From an uncultured bacterium (GTDB taxonomy: Bacteria > Planctomycetota > GCA-002687715): DNA of 64,000 nucleotides. Position 1 is the stretch's first letter. The number at the start of each line of letters is the position of its first letter. The stretch covers positions 54,404-118,403 of the forward strand of contig CADEGH010000008.1 in NCBI GenBank assembly GCA_902826835.1, given 5' to 3'. Positions 55,094 to 63,772 of the stretch are shown one piece after another. The position numbers and the translations under genes were made by a program. A model generated the notes under the pieces. The model worked only from the letters and a program-made list of their open reading frames with translations, had not been told where the DNA came from and did no database searches.

Positions 55094-56350
55094 ATGGTCC
55101 GCTACCAGTCAGCCCACTATCGACCCCGGGTCTTGATCTCGGCCCTTCGGCGGTGTGCTCGGACGTTTCCAGCCCTGGTCGTCACCGGCCCTCGGCAGTG
55201 CGGCAAGACCACCCTGCTGCGCCAAGAGCTGGGCTCTGAGTTCGCTTACGTGACCCTGGACAGCCCGCTCGAGCGGCAACTCGCGGCTTCCGATCCCGCC
55301 GCCTTCTTCGCCGCGCACCCGCCGCCCCTGATCCTCGACGAAGTCCAGAACGTGCCGGAACTAATGGTTCCGCTGCGCGCCAAGATCGACGAGGATCGCC
55401 GGCCCGGCCGCTGGATCCTCACCGGATCGCAGACCTTCCCGCTGATGAAGGGAATCATGGAGAGTCTCGCCGGGAGGGCGGCGATCTTGGAGTTGGATCC
55501 TCTCTCCACTTCCGAGGCGTGGGATTCTCCTGAGCCTGCGGACATCGGCGCTTTGCTCAAGCAGGTCTTTCACGGTGCGTCACCTCTGGGCGATCGGGTG
55601 TCCGAGGCGCGGATTCGCGACGAGACCGCCCAGTGGTTCCTGCGCGGGGCCTATCCGGAGCCGTGTGTGAACCAGGACGTGGATCGCCAGGTTTGGCTCG
55701 GGAGCTACATCGCAACCTACATCGAGCGAGACGTGCGTGATCTTCTGCGCATTGGCGACCTGGCGGCGTTTCGACGCTTCCTGTTCCTCGTCGCCGCCCG
55801 ATCCGGGACCATCCTGAACATGACCGACTTGGGGCGCGACGCGGGAATCACCGGGCCGACCGTCAAGGCTTGGCTCACCGCGCTCGAGACCAGTCGCCTC
55901 GTGCATCTTCTGCCTCCCTACTTCGAGAACTTCGGCAAGCGGGTCACGCGCGCCTCCAAGCTGTACTTCCTCGACGTGGGTCTCCTCACCTACCTCTGGG
56001 GCCTCCACACTCCCGATGCCGTGCAGCATTCCCCTCAGCGGGGCGCGCTGATGGAAACTGCCGTGGTGGCAGAGTGGTTGAAGGCCTTCCGTCATCGCGG
56101 CCTCCGCCCCCCTCTGTCCTACTTCAAGTCCGCGGGCATCGAGGTCGACCTCATCATCGACTACGACGGCCGCCGCTACGGCCTCGAAGTCAAATCCACC
56201 TCCTCGCCTCGCCCTCGCAATGCCGAGGCTCTCTCGAAGTGGCTCACCCTCGCCGGCCCCACCGCCCACGGCGCCCTCGCCTGCGACATCCCCACCCCCA
56301 CCATCCTCGACTCCACCCTCCGCGCCATCCCCTGGTTCCTCGCCTCCTGA
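55094..56350 (+). CDS. AAA-family ATPase with DUF4143 (second copy)
   Basis: A 418-aa protein of the same family as the gene at 29599. It has Walker A VVTGPRQCGKTTLLRQ (~33-48), Walker B LILDEVQNVPELM (~77-89), WILTGSQTFPLMKGIMESL and the conserved RDVRDLLRIGDLAAFRRFL. The C-terminal nuclease-like core is PLSYFKSAGIEVDLIIDYDG with YGLEVKST. The ATG at 55094 fits the family N-terminus (YRPRVLISALRRCARTFPAL); the frame opens at 55001, but those codons include the palindrome. The sequence is divergent enough from the first copy that this is not a recent duplication. Confidence 0.9.
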   Translation: MVRYQSAHYRPRVLISALRRCARTFPALVVTGPRQCGKTTLLRQELGSEFAYVTLDSPLERQLAASDPAAFFAAHPPPLILDEVQNVPELMVPLRAKIDEDRRPGRWILTGSQTFPLMKGIMESLAGRAAILELDPLSTSEAWDSPEPADIGALLKQVFHGASPLGDRVSEARIRDETAQWFLRGAYPEPCVNQDVDRQVWLGSYIATYIERDVRDLLRIGDLAAFRRFLFLVAARSGTILNMTDLGRDAGITGPTVKAWLTALETSRLVHLLPPYFENFGKRVTRASKLYFLDVGLLTYLWGLHTPDAVQHSPQRGALMETAVVAEWLKAFRHRGLRPPLSYFKSAGIEVDLIIDYDGRRYGLEVKSTSSPRPRNAEALSKWLTLAGPTAHGALACDIPTPTILDSTLRAIPWFLAS

Positions 56351-57078
56351 CTCCCCACCGCCCCGGTGCTCGCGCGTGGTCCAGCTGCCGACAAATCGAA
56401 GCGGCTAATCCACGCCGAACCCTGAACTCCCGTGGGCGAGTTGACCGCAATCGATCGACTCACCTCGCAGTGGCAGGGTTTCTTGACTTCTTGCCTCCGA
56501 TCTGAGACTGGAGGCCCCAGCTCAATCTCGAGTGTTCAGGTCGCCAGTGGCTCGCGGCTCGACCAGGTGGCCTCCATCGGCTTTGGAGACTTCATCGGGC
56601 TCGACAGCTCAGGCCGCCGAGTCACTCCCGCCTTTCCTCCCCCGACTTTTCGCTTCGATCCGGCGACGGATTCTCTGACGCTCGCACTTCGCACTACGGC
56701 AACTGCCTCTCACGGCTGGATCTATCTTCACCATCACGCAGTCGGGCTTGGCACATGTGTTTTGGTGGTCTCAATGCGACCTTCCTCTCAGACCTGGCGA
56801 CGCTCGCGAACGGAACACCAACACGACCATTCCGCGGAGACCATTGCGACAGTGGCGAGGTTCGGGTCCAACGGCGAGCGCCTCGTCGAGCCCTACACCC
56901 GAGATGTTGCCAATATGGCAAGGCCACTCGGGACTACGAAACGTACGCTGGCGTGTGACGCCGGTCGACGAGCGCGGACTTCGGGTCCACCTAGTTGCGG
57001 CCTTTGCTTCAGTCTGGGGGAGTCTGGAGCACCGTAGAATGAGGGGTTAACTTTGGGTCGCGCGAAACGATTCTCGGC
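56351..57078. other. Gap with degraded or non-coding sequence
   Basis: No convincing gene. A 201-codon plus-strand frame (56432-57037) has a protein-like first half (TFRFDPATDSLTLALRTTA, WIYLHHHAVGLGTC) but turns into Arg/Thr/Ser-rich shadow sequence. A protein-like end (VRWRVTPVDERGLRVHLVAA) appears in another frame near 56940-57050. This could be a frameshifted remnant of one secreted-type gene, or chance. Confidence 0.35.
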
Positions 57079-57106
57079 TTGACGTGCTCCCCGCTGCCCC
57101 TATGAT
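57079..57106 (+). promoter_or_regulatory. Sigma-70-type promoter of the type VI secretion operon
   Basis: TTGACG (57079-57084) and TATGAT (57101-57106) are separated by 16 nt. Each matches the consensus at five of six positions. It lies about 215 nt before the first gene of the type VI cluster, leaving a long leader without an evident gene. Confidence 0.65.
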
Positions 57107-57322
57107 GATCCGTGGTAGGCCTCGGGGTACAGCCTGACGTCCATGGCGGTAGTGCCCGGGGCTGACAAACCAAGGCTGCCTGCGAGGGTCGATGGATTGA
57201 ATCAGCGGCAGATTCCAAGGGCATATCGCCATCGGATGAGCTTCGTTCCAGTGCGGACCGGAGCGTAACCATGTAGGCTTCAGCGGCCGAGGAACTTCGC
57301 GCCCCGCGAATCGAAGGAGTTT

Positions 57323-57640
57323 GTGACGCGACCTAGTGACGATGACCTGTTGCGGGCTCTTGACGCAGCTTCGGACGAGGCCGCCCTGACTCACGAAGAA
57401 GTGCGGGCGTGCCAGGCCAAGTTCATGCTTGTCGCCCAAGAATTTCGGCACGTCGAGCAGTGTACGCTGCCAATTCTGCGCGAGGTGGTTGAGCTCGTGC
57501 TCGCGATGAAGCACCCGCAGGAGCCGGTCTCTTTTGAACTCGTGGACCGGTGCAGTCACACCCTCTGGGGGGCCCAGGGGGCACGCGAAAAGATTCAGGC
57601 TCTTTGGACTAAGCTCCGCACGAGTGTGGACGAATCGTGA
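57323..57640 (+). CDS. Hypothetical helical protein heading the T6SS operon
   Basis: A 105-aa, probably all-helical cytosolic protein (DEAALTHEEVRACQAKFMLV, LPILREVVELVLAMKHP) with a GTG start. It has no recognised domain. Its stop overlaps the sigma factor start (GTGA at 57637), so the two are translationally coupled. It could be a regulator or partner of that sigma factor. Confidence 0.65.
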   Translation: MTRPSDDDLLRALDAASDEAALTHEEVRACQAKFMLVAQEFRHVEQCTLPILREVVELVLAMKHPQEPVSFELVDRCSHTLWGAQGAREKIQALWTKLRTSVDES

Positions 57641-58341
57641 GTTCTCCCTCCAATACCGCACCGAACGGCGGCGGCGAGCGTTCTCTGCGCCGGACCGCTC
57701 AGGATGAGCATGGGCTGATCATGTCCAGCCAGAGCATGTTGCGATCCATTGCCTGGCAGATCCATCAACGCCTACCCAAGGGAATCGAAATCGATGACCT
57801 CATCGGGGACGGAAACTTGGGACTGGCCCAGGCCGTGAAGCGCTGGGACCCCGCACGTGGGGTGGCATTTTCGACCTTCGCCTACCCGAGGATTCGTGGC
57901 GCTATTCTGGACGGACTCCGCAAGCACTCCTGGTTCTCGATGGTCGGATTTGACGGGTACCACTACTCCTCGACCAGCCTCGACCTGGTCGACCAATACG
58001 CATGCGCCGCCGCGGCCACCTCTCTCACGGATGCCGTCGAGGACCTGGCGGGCACCGTGGTGGCCCTCGGCGCCAGCGAAGCCATGCGCGCCAGGGGAGC
58101 CGCTGGATCGCCGCTTTCCTCGCTGATCCAACAAGAAACGAGCGAGACCCTGAGACGAATCGTGGAACTCATGCCCGGGGATGGGGGTGAGCTCCTGCGT
58201 CGACTGTACGGGCCGAATTCGACCGAGACCCTGACGACGGCAGCGGCGAAGATGGGAATCAGCAAGGCGTGGGCTAGTCGCCTGCACGCCAAATCCCTGC
58301 AAAGAGTTTCACTTGCGATGCGCAGGCTTCGGGTAAGCTGA
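57637..58341 (+). CDS. Sigma-70-family factor (FliA/SigF-like) in the T6SS operon
   Basis: A 234-aa alternative sigma factor. Region 2 is well conserved (IEIDDLIGDGNLGLAQAVKR, FSTFAYPRIRGAILDGLRK) and resembles the FliA/WhiG/SigF group. The region-4-like C-terminus (TLTTAAAKMGISKAWASRLH) is present but the region 3 stretch is divergent. It lies 8 nt before tssA in what looks like one transcription unit, so it may control the secretion genes. The promoter it recognises is unknown. Confidence 0.8.
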   Translation: MSSPSNTAPNGGGERSLRRTAQDEHGLIMSSQSMLRSIAWQIHQRLPKGIEIDDLIGDGNLGLAQAVKRWDPARGVAFSTFAYPRIRGAILDGLRKHSWFSMVGFDGYHYSSTSLDLVDQYACAAAATSLTDAVEDLAGTVVALGASEAMRARGAAGSPLSSLIQQETSETLRRIVELMPGDGGELLRRLYGPNSTETLTTAAAKMGISKAWASRLHAKSLQRVSLAMRRLRVS

Positions 58342-58349
58342 CCAGGGTC

Positions 58350-59408
58350 ATGGAACTGCGGAAGGAATCCCCCCCTTGTGTAAGTGCCGACCTCTTGGAG
58401 AAGGTGCTTGCGCCGTTTCCGGGCACCTCGCCAGCCGGTCCGCACCACCGTGCCGACCAGGCAGCGGGATCGGGTCACTTTGCGGCTATCAGTGCTTTCG
58501 ATAGCGCGCGGGAAATTTCCGACGACCGGGACAGAGTAGATAAACCCGACTGGCGTAAAGCGGTCGACCTGAGTGCCATGGCTCTGGCGGTCCACACCAA
58601 GGACCTAGATCTCGTCCAGGTGTTCGCCAAGGCGGCTACACGCGCGTACGGGGTCCGTGGGCTTCGCGATGGCCTGCGGGTGCTCTCAACCTTCGTGGAG
58701 ACCCTCTGGACATCTGGACTCCATCCCCGGGCTACGGAGGATCGGGTTCTCATCCTGAAGACTCTGCTCGGCGAAGCAGGAGAGGGGAGGGAGCACCTCC
58801 CGATTCGAGGGATCTCGATTTCCGAGGCCAGCGCCGGAACGGTGAGGCTCTGGGAGATCCTGCAACCCGATGCCGGGGCGAAACAGCACGCCGAGTTCGA
58901 TCGCATTCTCCAAGAGGGATCACCAGAACATTACGAGAGTCTGCTCGCCGACCTTGAAGGTGCTCAACGCGAGAGTCGTCGACTGCGCGCCGCTTTCGAG
59001 GCGCATGGAGTGACGGGACAAATTGGCTGCCCGTTGTCGTTGGAACCGCTCACCCGCAACCTCTCCGATTTGGTCGCGCAAGCTCGCCGGGCGGCTCTCA
59101 TGGTATTGCCGCCAGCTCAGGTGCCTGGACTTCCCGACTCCGATTCGTCGGAATCCCCCTCGCCTACGCAGGCCGCTCGTGACTCCATCCCCAGTCGCAG
59201 CGAGGCGATTCGCCTCCTCGGCCAACTCGCCGCCTTCTTCAGGGACAGCGAGCCACACAGCCCGATTTCCTACGCGTTGGAGCAGACGATCCGCTGGGGT
59301 CGCCTCAGCCTTCCCGAGCTCTTGTCCGAGCTGGTCCCGGATGCTTCAACGCGCAAGGAAATCAACCAGCGCGTCGGAATCGTCGAGAAAACCCCGAAGA
59401 GTTCCTGA
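58350..59408 (+). CDS. tssA: Type VI secretion protein TssA
   Basis: A 352-aa protein with the ImpA N-terminal domain (~75-150: WRKAVDLSAMALAVHTKDLD, GLRDGLRVLSTFVETLW) and a C-terminal helical domain (EPHSPISYALEQTIRWGRLS, LPELLSELVPDASTRKEI) typical of TssA. TssA caps the growing sheath-tube during assembly. Upstream is the sigma factor gene and downstream tssB. Confidence 0.9.
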   Translation: MELRKESPPCVSADLLEKVLAPFPGTSPAGPHHRADQAAGSGHFAAISAFDSAREISDDRDRVDKPDWRKAVDLSAMALAVHTKDLDLVQVFAKAATRAYGVRGLRDGLRVLSTFVETLWTSGLHPRATEDRVLILKTLLGEAGEGREHLPIRGISISEASAGTVRLWEILQPDAGAKQHAEFDRILQEGSPEHYESLLADLEGAQRESRRLRAAFEAHGVTGQIGCPLSLEPLTRNLSDLVAQARRAALMVLPPAQVPGLPDSDSSESPSPTQAARDSIPSRSEAIRLLGQLAAFFRDSEPHSPISYALEQTIRWGRLSLPELLSELVPDASTRKEINQRVGIVEKTPKSS

Positions 59409-59425
59409 CTCAGGAGTCCTACCTC

Positions 59426-59938
59426 ATGGCCCTACCGAAACGCCGCTCGCGAGTGCACATTACGATGGAAGTCAACGACAAAGGCCAGATCCGGCAAGTG
59501 GAGCTGCCTTTCATCGTAGGAGTCCTGGGCGATTTCAGCATGGACTCGAAAATTGCACCGGCTCCTCTCCGGGAGAGATCCTTCACCCGCGTGTCGAAAG
59601 AAGGCTTCGACGAAGTCATGAAAAAGGTTCAGCCCGGAGTCTCGGGAATCAAGGTTCGGAACAAGCTGGACCCGGGTTCCAACACCGTCTTTGCCGTCGA
59701 ACACCTCAAGTTCGAGTCCATGGCCGATTTCGAACCGGCCCGGATCGCTGCGCAGATCCCAGAATTGCGCGAGCTCATGGAAATTCGACATCGTTTGAAA
59801 GAGCTCGCGACCGCGGCGGACTTCTCGCCGGAAATCGAGAGAGAGATCGAGTCGATACTGCGCTCCACGGATCCCGAAGGCCGCGACAACGATGCTGGAG
59901 CGCCAGCCAAGCCCGCAAAACCCGGAGACAACCGGTGA
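59426..59938 (+). CDS. tssB: Type VI secretion sheath small subunit TssB
   Basis: A 170-aa protein of normal TssB/VipA length. It has the family core PFIVGVLGDFSMDSKIAPAP with LRERSFTRVSKEGFDEVMKK, then FESMADFEPARIAAQIPELR. It forms the contractile sheath with TssC; the stop overlaps the tssC GTG start by GTGA. Confidence 0.95.
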   Translation: MALPKRRSRVHITMEVNDKGQIRQVELPFIVGVLGDFSMDSKIAPAPLRERSFTRVSKEGFDEVMKKVQPGVSGIKVRNKLDPGSNTVFAVEHLKFESMADFEPARIAAQIPELRELMEIRHRLKELATAADFSPEIEREIESILRSTDPEGRDNDAGAPAKPAKPGDNR

Positions 59939-61413
59939 ACCCGAAAAATTCACTTGAGCAAGCCGTAACCCGCACGGTCGAGCAACTGACCAAGCGCAAG
60001 TGGCAAGAGAAGGACGCCCGAGGACTTGTCGACACCATCGTGCAAGATGCCCTCAAGAAGCGTCTGCGCTGGGATCGCAATGTCGCCCAGACATTGGAAG
60101 CTCGCATCGCAGCCCTGGACTCGCTGATCTCCGGCCAGCTGGCCGAGGTCATGCACGATGCTCGATTCCTCCGACTCGAAGGCACGTGGCGAGGCCTGCA
60201 CCACCTCATCCAGAAGAGCGAGCTCGGGAGTGACACGAATATTTACGTCGAGTTTCTCAATACGACCAAGGATGAACTCCACCGGGACCTGACAAAATCC
60301 CCCGCTCTCAATCAGAGCGAGTTGTACAAGAAGGTCTACTACAACCAGTACGACATGGGGGGAGGCAAACCGTTCGGTGCTCTCATCGGAGATTACTTCT
60401 TCGACAACACTCAAGATGATCTTCAGGTGTTGGACAAAATGGGGCAGCTGGGGGATCGGGCGTTCGCACCCTTCATCGCGGCTGCGGATCCCGGATTGCT
60501 CGGTCTGGAGCGATACTCCGATATCCCCACTCCATCAGACATCAAAGAGGGTTTCAACGGCTCCGGGCACGTGGCTTGGCGTGCACTGCGGGAAAAGAAA
60601 CACTCACGGTTCGTAGGCCTGACACTTCCCCGAGTCCTCGCTCGACTACCCTACGGATCCGCAACGCATGGAATGAAGCAGGACGGGTTCAACTACGAAG
60701 AGGTAGCGACGGCCGGAGATACGAACACGGAGATCGTACCGAATGAACACTACTGCTGGATGAATGCGGCGTACGCATACGCCGTCTGTCTCACCAAGGC
60801 GTTCGAAGAGACCGGATGGTACTCCCGGATCCGCGGCGAAGATTCCGGCGGAAGAGTGGAAGACCTGCCCACCCACACCTTCATCGGCAAAGACGGAGCG
60901 GAAACCCAGAACTGTCCGACGGAAGTCAATATCTGGCACGAACGCGACCGCGAGTTGACCCAAGCTGGATTCATTCCCTTGTGCCATCACAAGGGGAAGG
61001 ACTTCGCCGTCTTCTACAGCGCGCAGAGTGTGCAGCGGCCCGCCGTGTACCTGGAAAAGGACACCACCGCAGCCGCCAATCTTTCGGCCAGACTGCCGTA
61101 CGTGTTTGCCACCTCACGCATTGCGCACTACCTCAAGGTCTTGGCGCACCGCTGGGTCGGAGATTACCGCGAGGGTCCGGACCTGGAACGCGAGCTGCAA
61201 CGCTGGATCATGCAGTACGTAAGCCCGGATCCGAATGCCGACGCGCTGACGAGAATGCAAAAGCCGTTGCGCGACGCCATGATCAAGGTCGTGCCGGATC
61301 CGGAGAACCCCGGAGTTTACAACATGGAAGCCCTGCTTCGTCCTTGGTACCAGCTCGAGGAACTTACGGCATCACTGCAAATGGTGGCACGCATACCCAA
61401 ACGCGGCGGCTGA
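59935..61413 (+). CDS. tssC: Type VI secretion sheath large subunit TssC
   Basis: A 492-aa TssC/VipB. It has RFLRLEGTWRGLHHLIQKSE, GALIGDYFFDNTQDDLQVL, LLGLERYSDIPTPSDIKEGF, VGLTLPRVLARLPYG, NEHYCWMNAAYAYAVCLTKA and the C-terminal GVYNMEALLRPWYQLEELTA. The GTG at 59935 overlaps tssB; the longer frame from 59023 lies inside tssA/tssB and is a shadow. Confidence 0.96.
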   Translation: MNPKNSLEQAVTRTVEQLTKRKWQEKDARGLVDTIVQDALKKRLRWDRNVAQTLEARIAALDSLISGQLAEVMHDARFLRLEGTWRGLHHLIQKSELGSDTNIYVEFLNTTKDELHRDLTKSPALNQSELYKKVYYNQYDMGGGKPFGALIGDYFFDNTQDDLQVLDKMGQLGDRAFAPFIAAADPGLLGLERYSDIPTPSDIKEGFNGSGHVAWRALREKKHSRFVGLTLPRVLARLPYGSATHGMKQDGFNYEEVATAGDTNTEIVPNEHYCWMNAAYAYAVCLTKAFEETGWYSRIRGEDSGGRVEDLPTHTFIGKDGAETQNCPTEVNIWHERDRELTQAGFIPLCHHKGKDFAVFYSAQSVQRPAVYLEKDTTAAANLSARLPYVFATSRIAHYLKVLAHRWVGDYREGPDLERELQRWIMQYVSPDPNADALTRMQKPLRDAMIKVVPDPENPGVYNMEALLRPWYQLEELTASLQMVARIPKRGG

Positions 61414-61438
61414 ATCCCCTGCCTCCGGCTTGATATTC

Positions 61439-62965
61439 ATGAAGTCACTTTCCTCCATCCTTGCCGGAATCGACGCTCGCATTGCGGCGCAGCTGGATGC
61501 GATACTCCACGATTCGCGAATTCAGCAGGTCGAACGGACGTGGCGCCAACTGCATTGGCTGGTTTCAACGGTAGACTCTCGAATTCACCCGCACGCGGAG
61601 TCGACACCAGGCGTGGAACTTCGACTGATCCAGTGCACATGGGAGGAGCTGGCGGTGGATCTGACGCCGCTCCGACTTCAGGCCACGCAACTGTACGATT
61701 GGATCTACCGATCGGCGTATGACCAGCCGGGTGCCGAGCCATACGGCCTTCTGGTCGGACTCTACGAAATCGGAGCGAATGTCAACGACTTGGCTACGCT
61801 CCGCTCCATCGGAAAAATCTGCGCACTCTCCTTCTGCCCTTTTGTCTGTGCCGCCGCTTCGAGTTTACTGGGGCTGGAGTCTTACCTCGATCTCGATCAT
61901 CTCGACCTACCTTCGGCCGCCGCGGACTTGGAGTACGCCAGCATGGAGGAGGGAGTCGTAGACGAAGCCGGAGCGAGAGCCGCGACTGACGCCCTCCGTG
62001 TCTCGAGGAGAATCGTCGGTGCGTGGCGCGGATTGCGCGCGACAGACGCGGCGCGATTCCTCGGCCTGACCATGCCGCGCATCGTTGTCCGACGACCCCA
62101 CGAGAAGGGGTACAGCTGCGTCAGTATGTCAAGGTGCGAGGACTGTCGAACCACCACGATGCTCGACGCCGCGTATGGATGTCGCACGTGCGCATCGAAA
62201 AAGAGTCCAGCGGTCTACAGCCTGGGCTTCGCGTTTCGAGAGACAATCGAGCAGGACGCGGACCTCTTGACCGGATCGGCTGCGATCTGCCTGGCCTCCG
62301 TGATCGCACGCTCCTTCACGAGTTCCGGCTGGTTTCAGGACACCCGCGGGGTGGTCGCGACTGATAATCGGCGGGATGCGCGAAAGCGCGGCGGTTGGGT
62401 TCCTCCCTTGCTTCCGTGGGTCGATGACACGCGGGAGCCGGAGAGACTCCGGATCTCGACCGCCGAGTGCATCCTCGACGAAAATCAGGAAGCTGCGCTT
62501 GCCTCCATGGGGTTCATTCCATTGGTCCAGACCACGAATAGCCATGCCGTAGTCTTCTACAGCCTCGCCACTGCCAAGGGGATTCGCAGAGCCTCGCCGC
62601 GGTCCGATGTCCCTCCCGCTCTCTCCGACTCGCTTCACATGGTACTTTGCGGCTGCCGCTTCGCCCATTACATCAAGCGCATAGGACATCGACTTGTCGG
62701 ATCGGGCAAACTCCGGGACGAGGTACGCCAAGAACTCCACCGATGGCTCGTGAAGTACACGAGTAGCGATCCCAACATCGCGGAAGAAGATCTCGCCAGG
62801 ATGCCGCTCCGGGGATCAGAGGTCCAAATCTCTACGGATCCCGATTATCCGGACGAACTGGACGTGCGCATCACTCTCCAGATGCGGTCCCACCTCGACA
62901 CGCTCTCCGCCAGCATCAAGATCGCGTCTCCCTTTCGTATTGCGAGGCCTAAAGATGCATCATGA
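61439..62965 (+). CDS. Second TssC-like protein with a CxxC...CxxC cluster
   Basis: A 508-aa TssC paralogue with recognisable sheath motifs (IQQVERTWRQLHWLVSTVDS, GLLVGLYEIGANVNDLATL, SLLGLESYLDL, FLGLTMPRIVVRRP). It is much more divergent than the gene before it. Between these motifs it has Cys233-x2-Cys236 and Cys248-x2-Cys251, the layout of a small zinc site, at a place where the canonical TssC has none. The ATG at 61439 is preferred over a TTG at 61430. It may be a specialised sheath or baseplate-adapter variant. Confidence 0.8.
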   Translation: MKSLSSILAGIDARIAAQLDAILHDSRIQQVERTWRQLHWLVSTVDSRIHPHAESTPGVELRLIQCTWEELAVDLTPLRLQATQLYDWIYRSAYDQPGAEPYGLLVGLYEIGANVNDLATLRSIGKICALSFCPFVCAAASSLLGLESYLDLDHLDLPSAAADLEYASMEEGVVDEAGARAATDALRVSRRIVGAWRGLRATDAARFLGLTMPRIVVRRPHEKGYSCVSMSRCEDCRTTTMLDAAYGCRTCASKKSPAVYSLGFAFRETIEQDADLLTGSAAICLASVIARSFTSSGWFQDTRGVVATDNRRDARKRGGWVPPLLPWVDDTREPERLRISTAECILDENQEAALASMGFIPLVQTTNSHAVVFYSLATAKGIRRASPRSDVPPALSDSLHMVLCGCRFAHYIKRIGHRLVGSGKLRDEVRQELHRWLVKYTSSDPNIAEEDLARMPLRGSEVQISTDPDYPDELDVRITLQMRSHLDTLSASIKIASPFRIARPKDAS

Positions 62966-63761
62966 TCCATCCTCGCTCCTTCGGGAAGGTCGTCTCGCGG
63001 AAGCGGTCCGCGAAGCAGCCGAACTCGTCCGCGATCGTCCGACTGATCTGACCGCTCGGAATCTGTATGTCCAACTCTTGCTCTTTGCCGGGGAGTACGA
63101 GAAGGCGTCGACACATCTGGCCGTATTGGCCTCCCGGGACTCCTCCCGAGCCGGTCTCTGGGCGACCTTCGGATCGGCGGCACGGGCATTGATCTCGAGG
63201 AACGAAGTGCTCGCGGGCCGCGCGCTGCCGGTTCTCCGTGAGGAACACGACCAGGACCTCCTCGAGACCCTGAGTCTCATTCGCCATCCTTCGATTGCGA
63301 GCTCCGGCGACTCGAATCCACTGGAGAAGGGCACGAGGGTTCCCCTACGCGCCACCGTCAACGGCGAGGAAACTCTCGACTTCCTCGACCTGGATGAGCG
63401 CTTCGAAAACACGCTGGAATTCATAACCCTTCAGGGTGCCTACTGCTGGATATCATGGCGCTCCGTTGCAACCCTGGAGTTCGAGCCTCCCGAGGACCAA
63501 TATGATCTCATCTGGAGGAAAGGACTCATGACTCCGCACCACGGGGAATCGGAGACCGTCCTGGTCCCTTGCCTCTATCCGACGTCGGAGACTGGGACGG
63601 ACGACTCGGTGCGACTGGGGCGTGCGACGCATTTTCAGCCGGTTAACGGCCATGAGTGCGGACGAGGACTGCGGGTGTTTTGGGATGGACAGAATGAGCT
63701 CACGATGCATGAATTGTCTCACTTCAGCGCCGGCCGAGCCACTGCGAGCCCGGCATCATAA
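62955..63761 (+). CDS. tagJ: Type VI accessory protein TagJ/ImpE
   Basis: A 268-aa protein of the ImpE/TagJ family. The N-terminal TPR-like part (LLREGRLAEAVREAAELVRD, TARNLYVQLLLFAGEYEKAS) and the C-terminal ImpE part (LEFITLQGAYCWISWRSVAT, DLIWRKGLMTPHHGESETVL) are both present. TagJ binds the TssB N-terminal region and is linked to sheath assembly and disassembly. The ATG at 62955 overlaps the second tssC end by 11 nt. Confidence 0.88.
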   Translation: MHHDPSSLLREGRLAEAVREAAELVRDRPTDLTARNLYVQLLLFAGEYEKASTHLAVLASRDSSRAGLWATFGSAARALISRNEVLAGRALPVLREEHDQDLLETLSLIRHPSIASSGDSNPLEKGTRVPLRATVNGEETLDFLDLDERFENTLEFITLQGAYCWISWRSVATLEFEPPEDQYDLIWRKGLMTPHHGESETVLVPCLYPTSETGTDDSVRLGRATHFQPVNGHECGRGLRVFWDGQNELTMHELSHFSAGRATASPAS

Positions 63762-63772
63762 GGGGAGGGGCT

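Noticed and set aside
57323..57640. DGR accessory protein (Avd-like small helical protein)
   Set aside because: It is about 50 kb from the variable regions and coupled to a sigma factor in the type VI operon, with no reverse transcriptase nearby.
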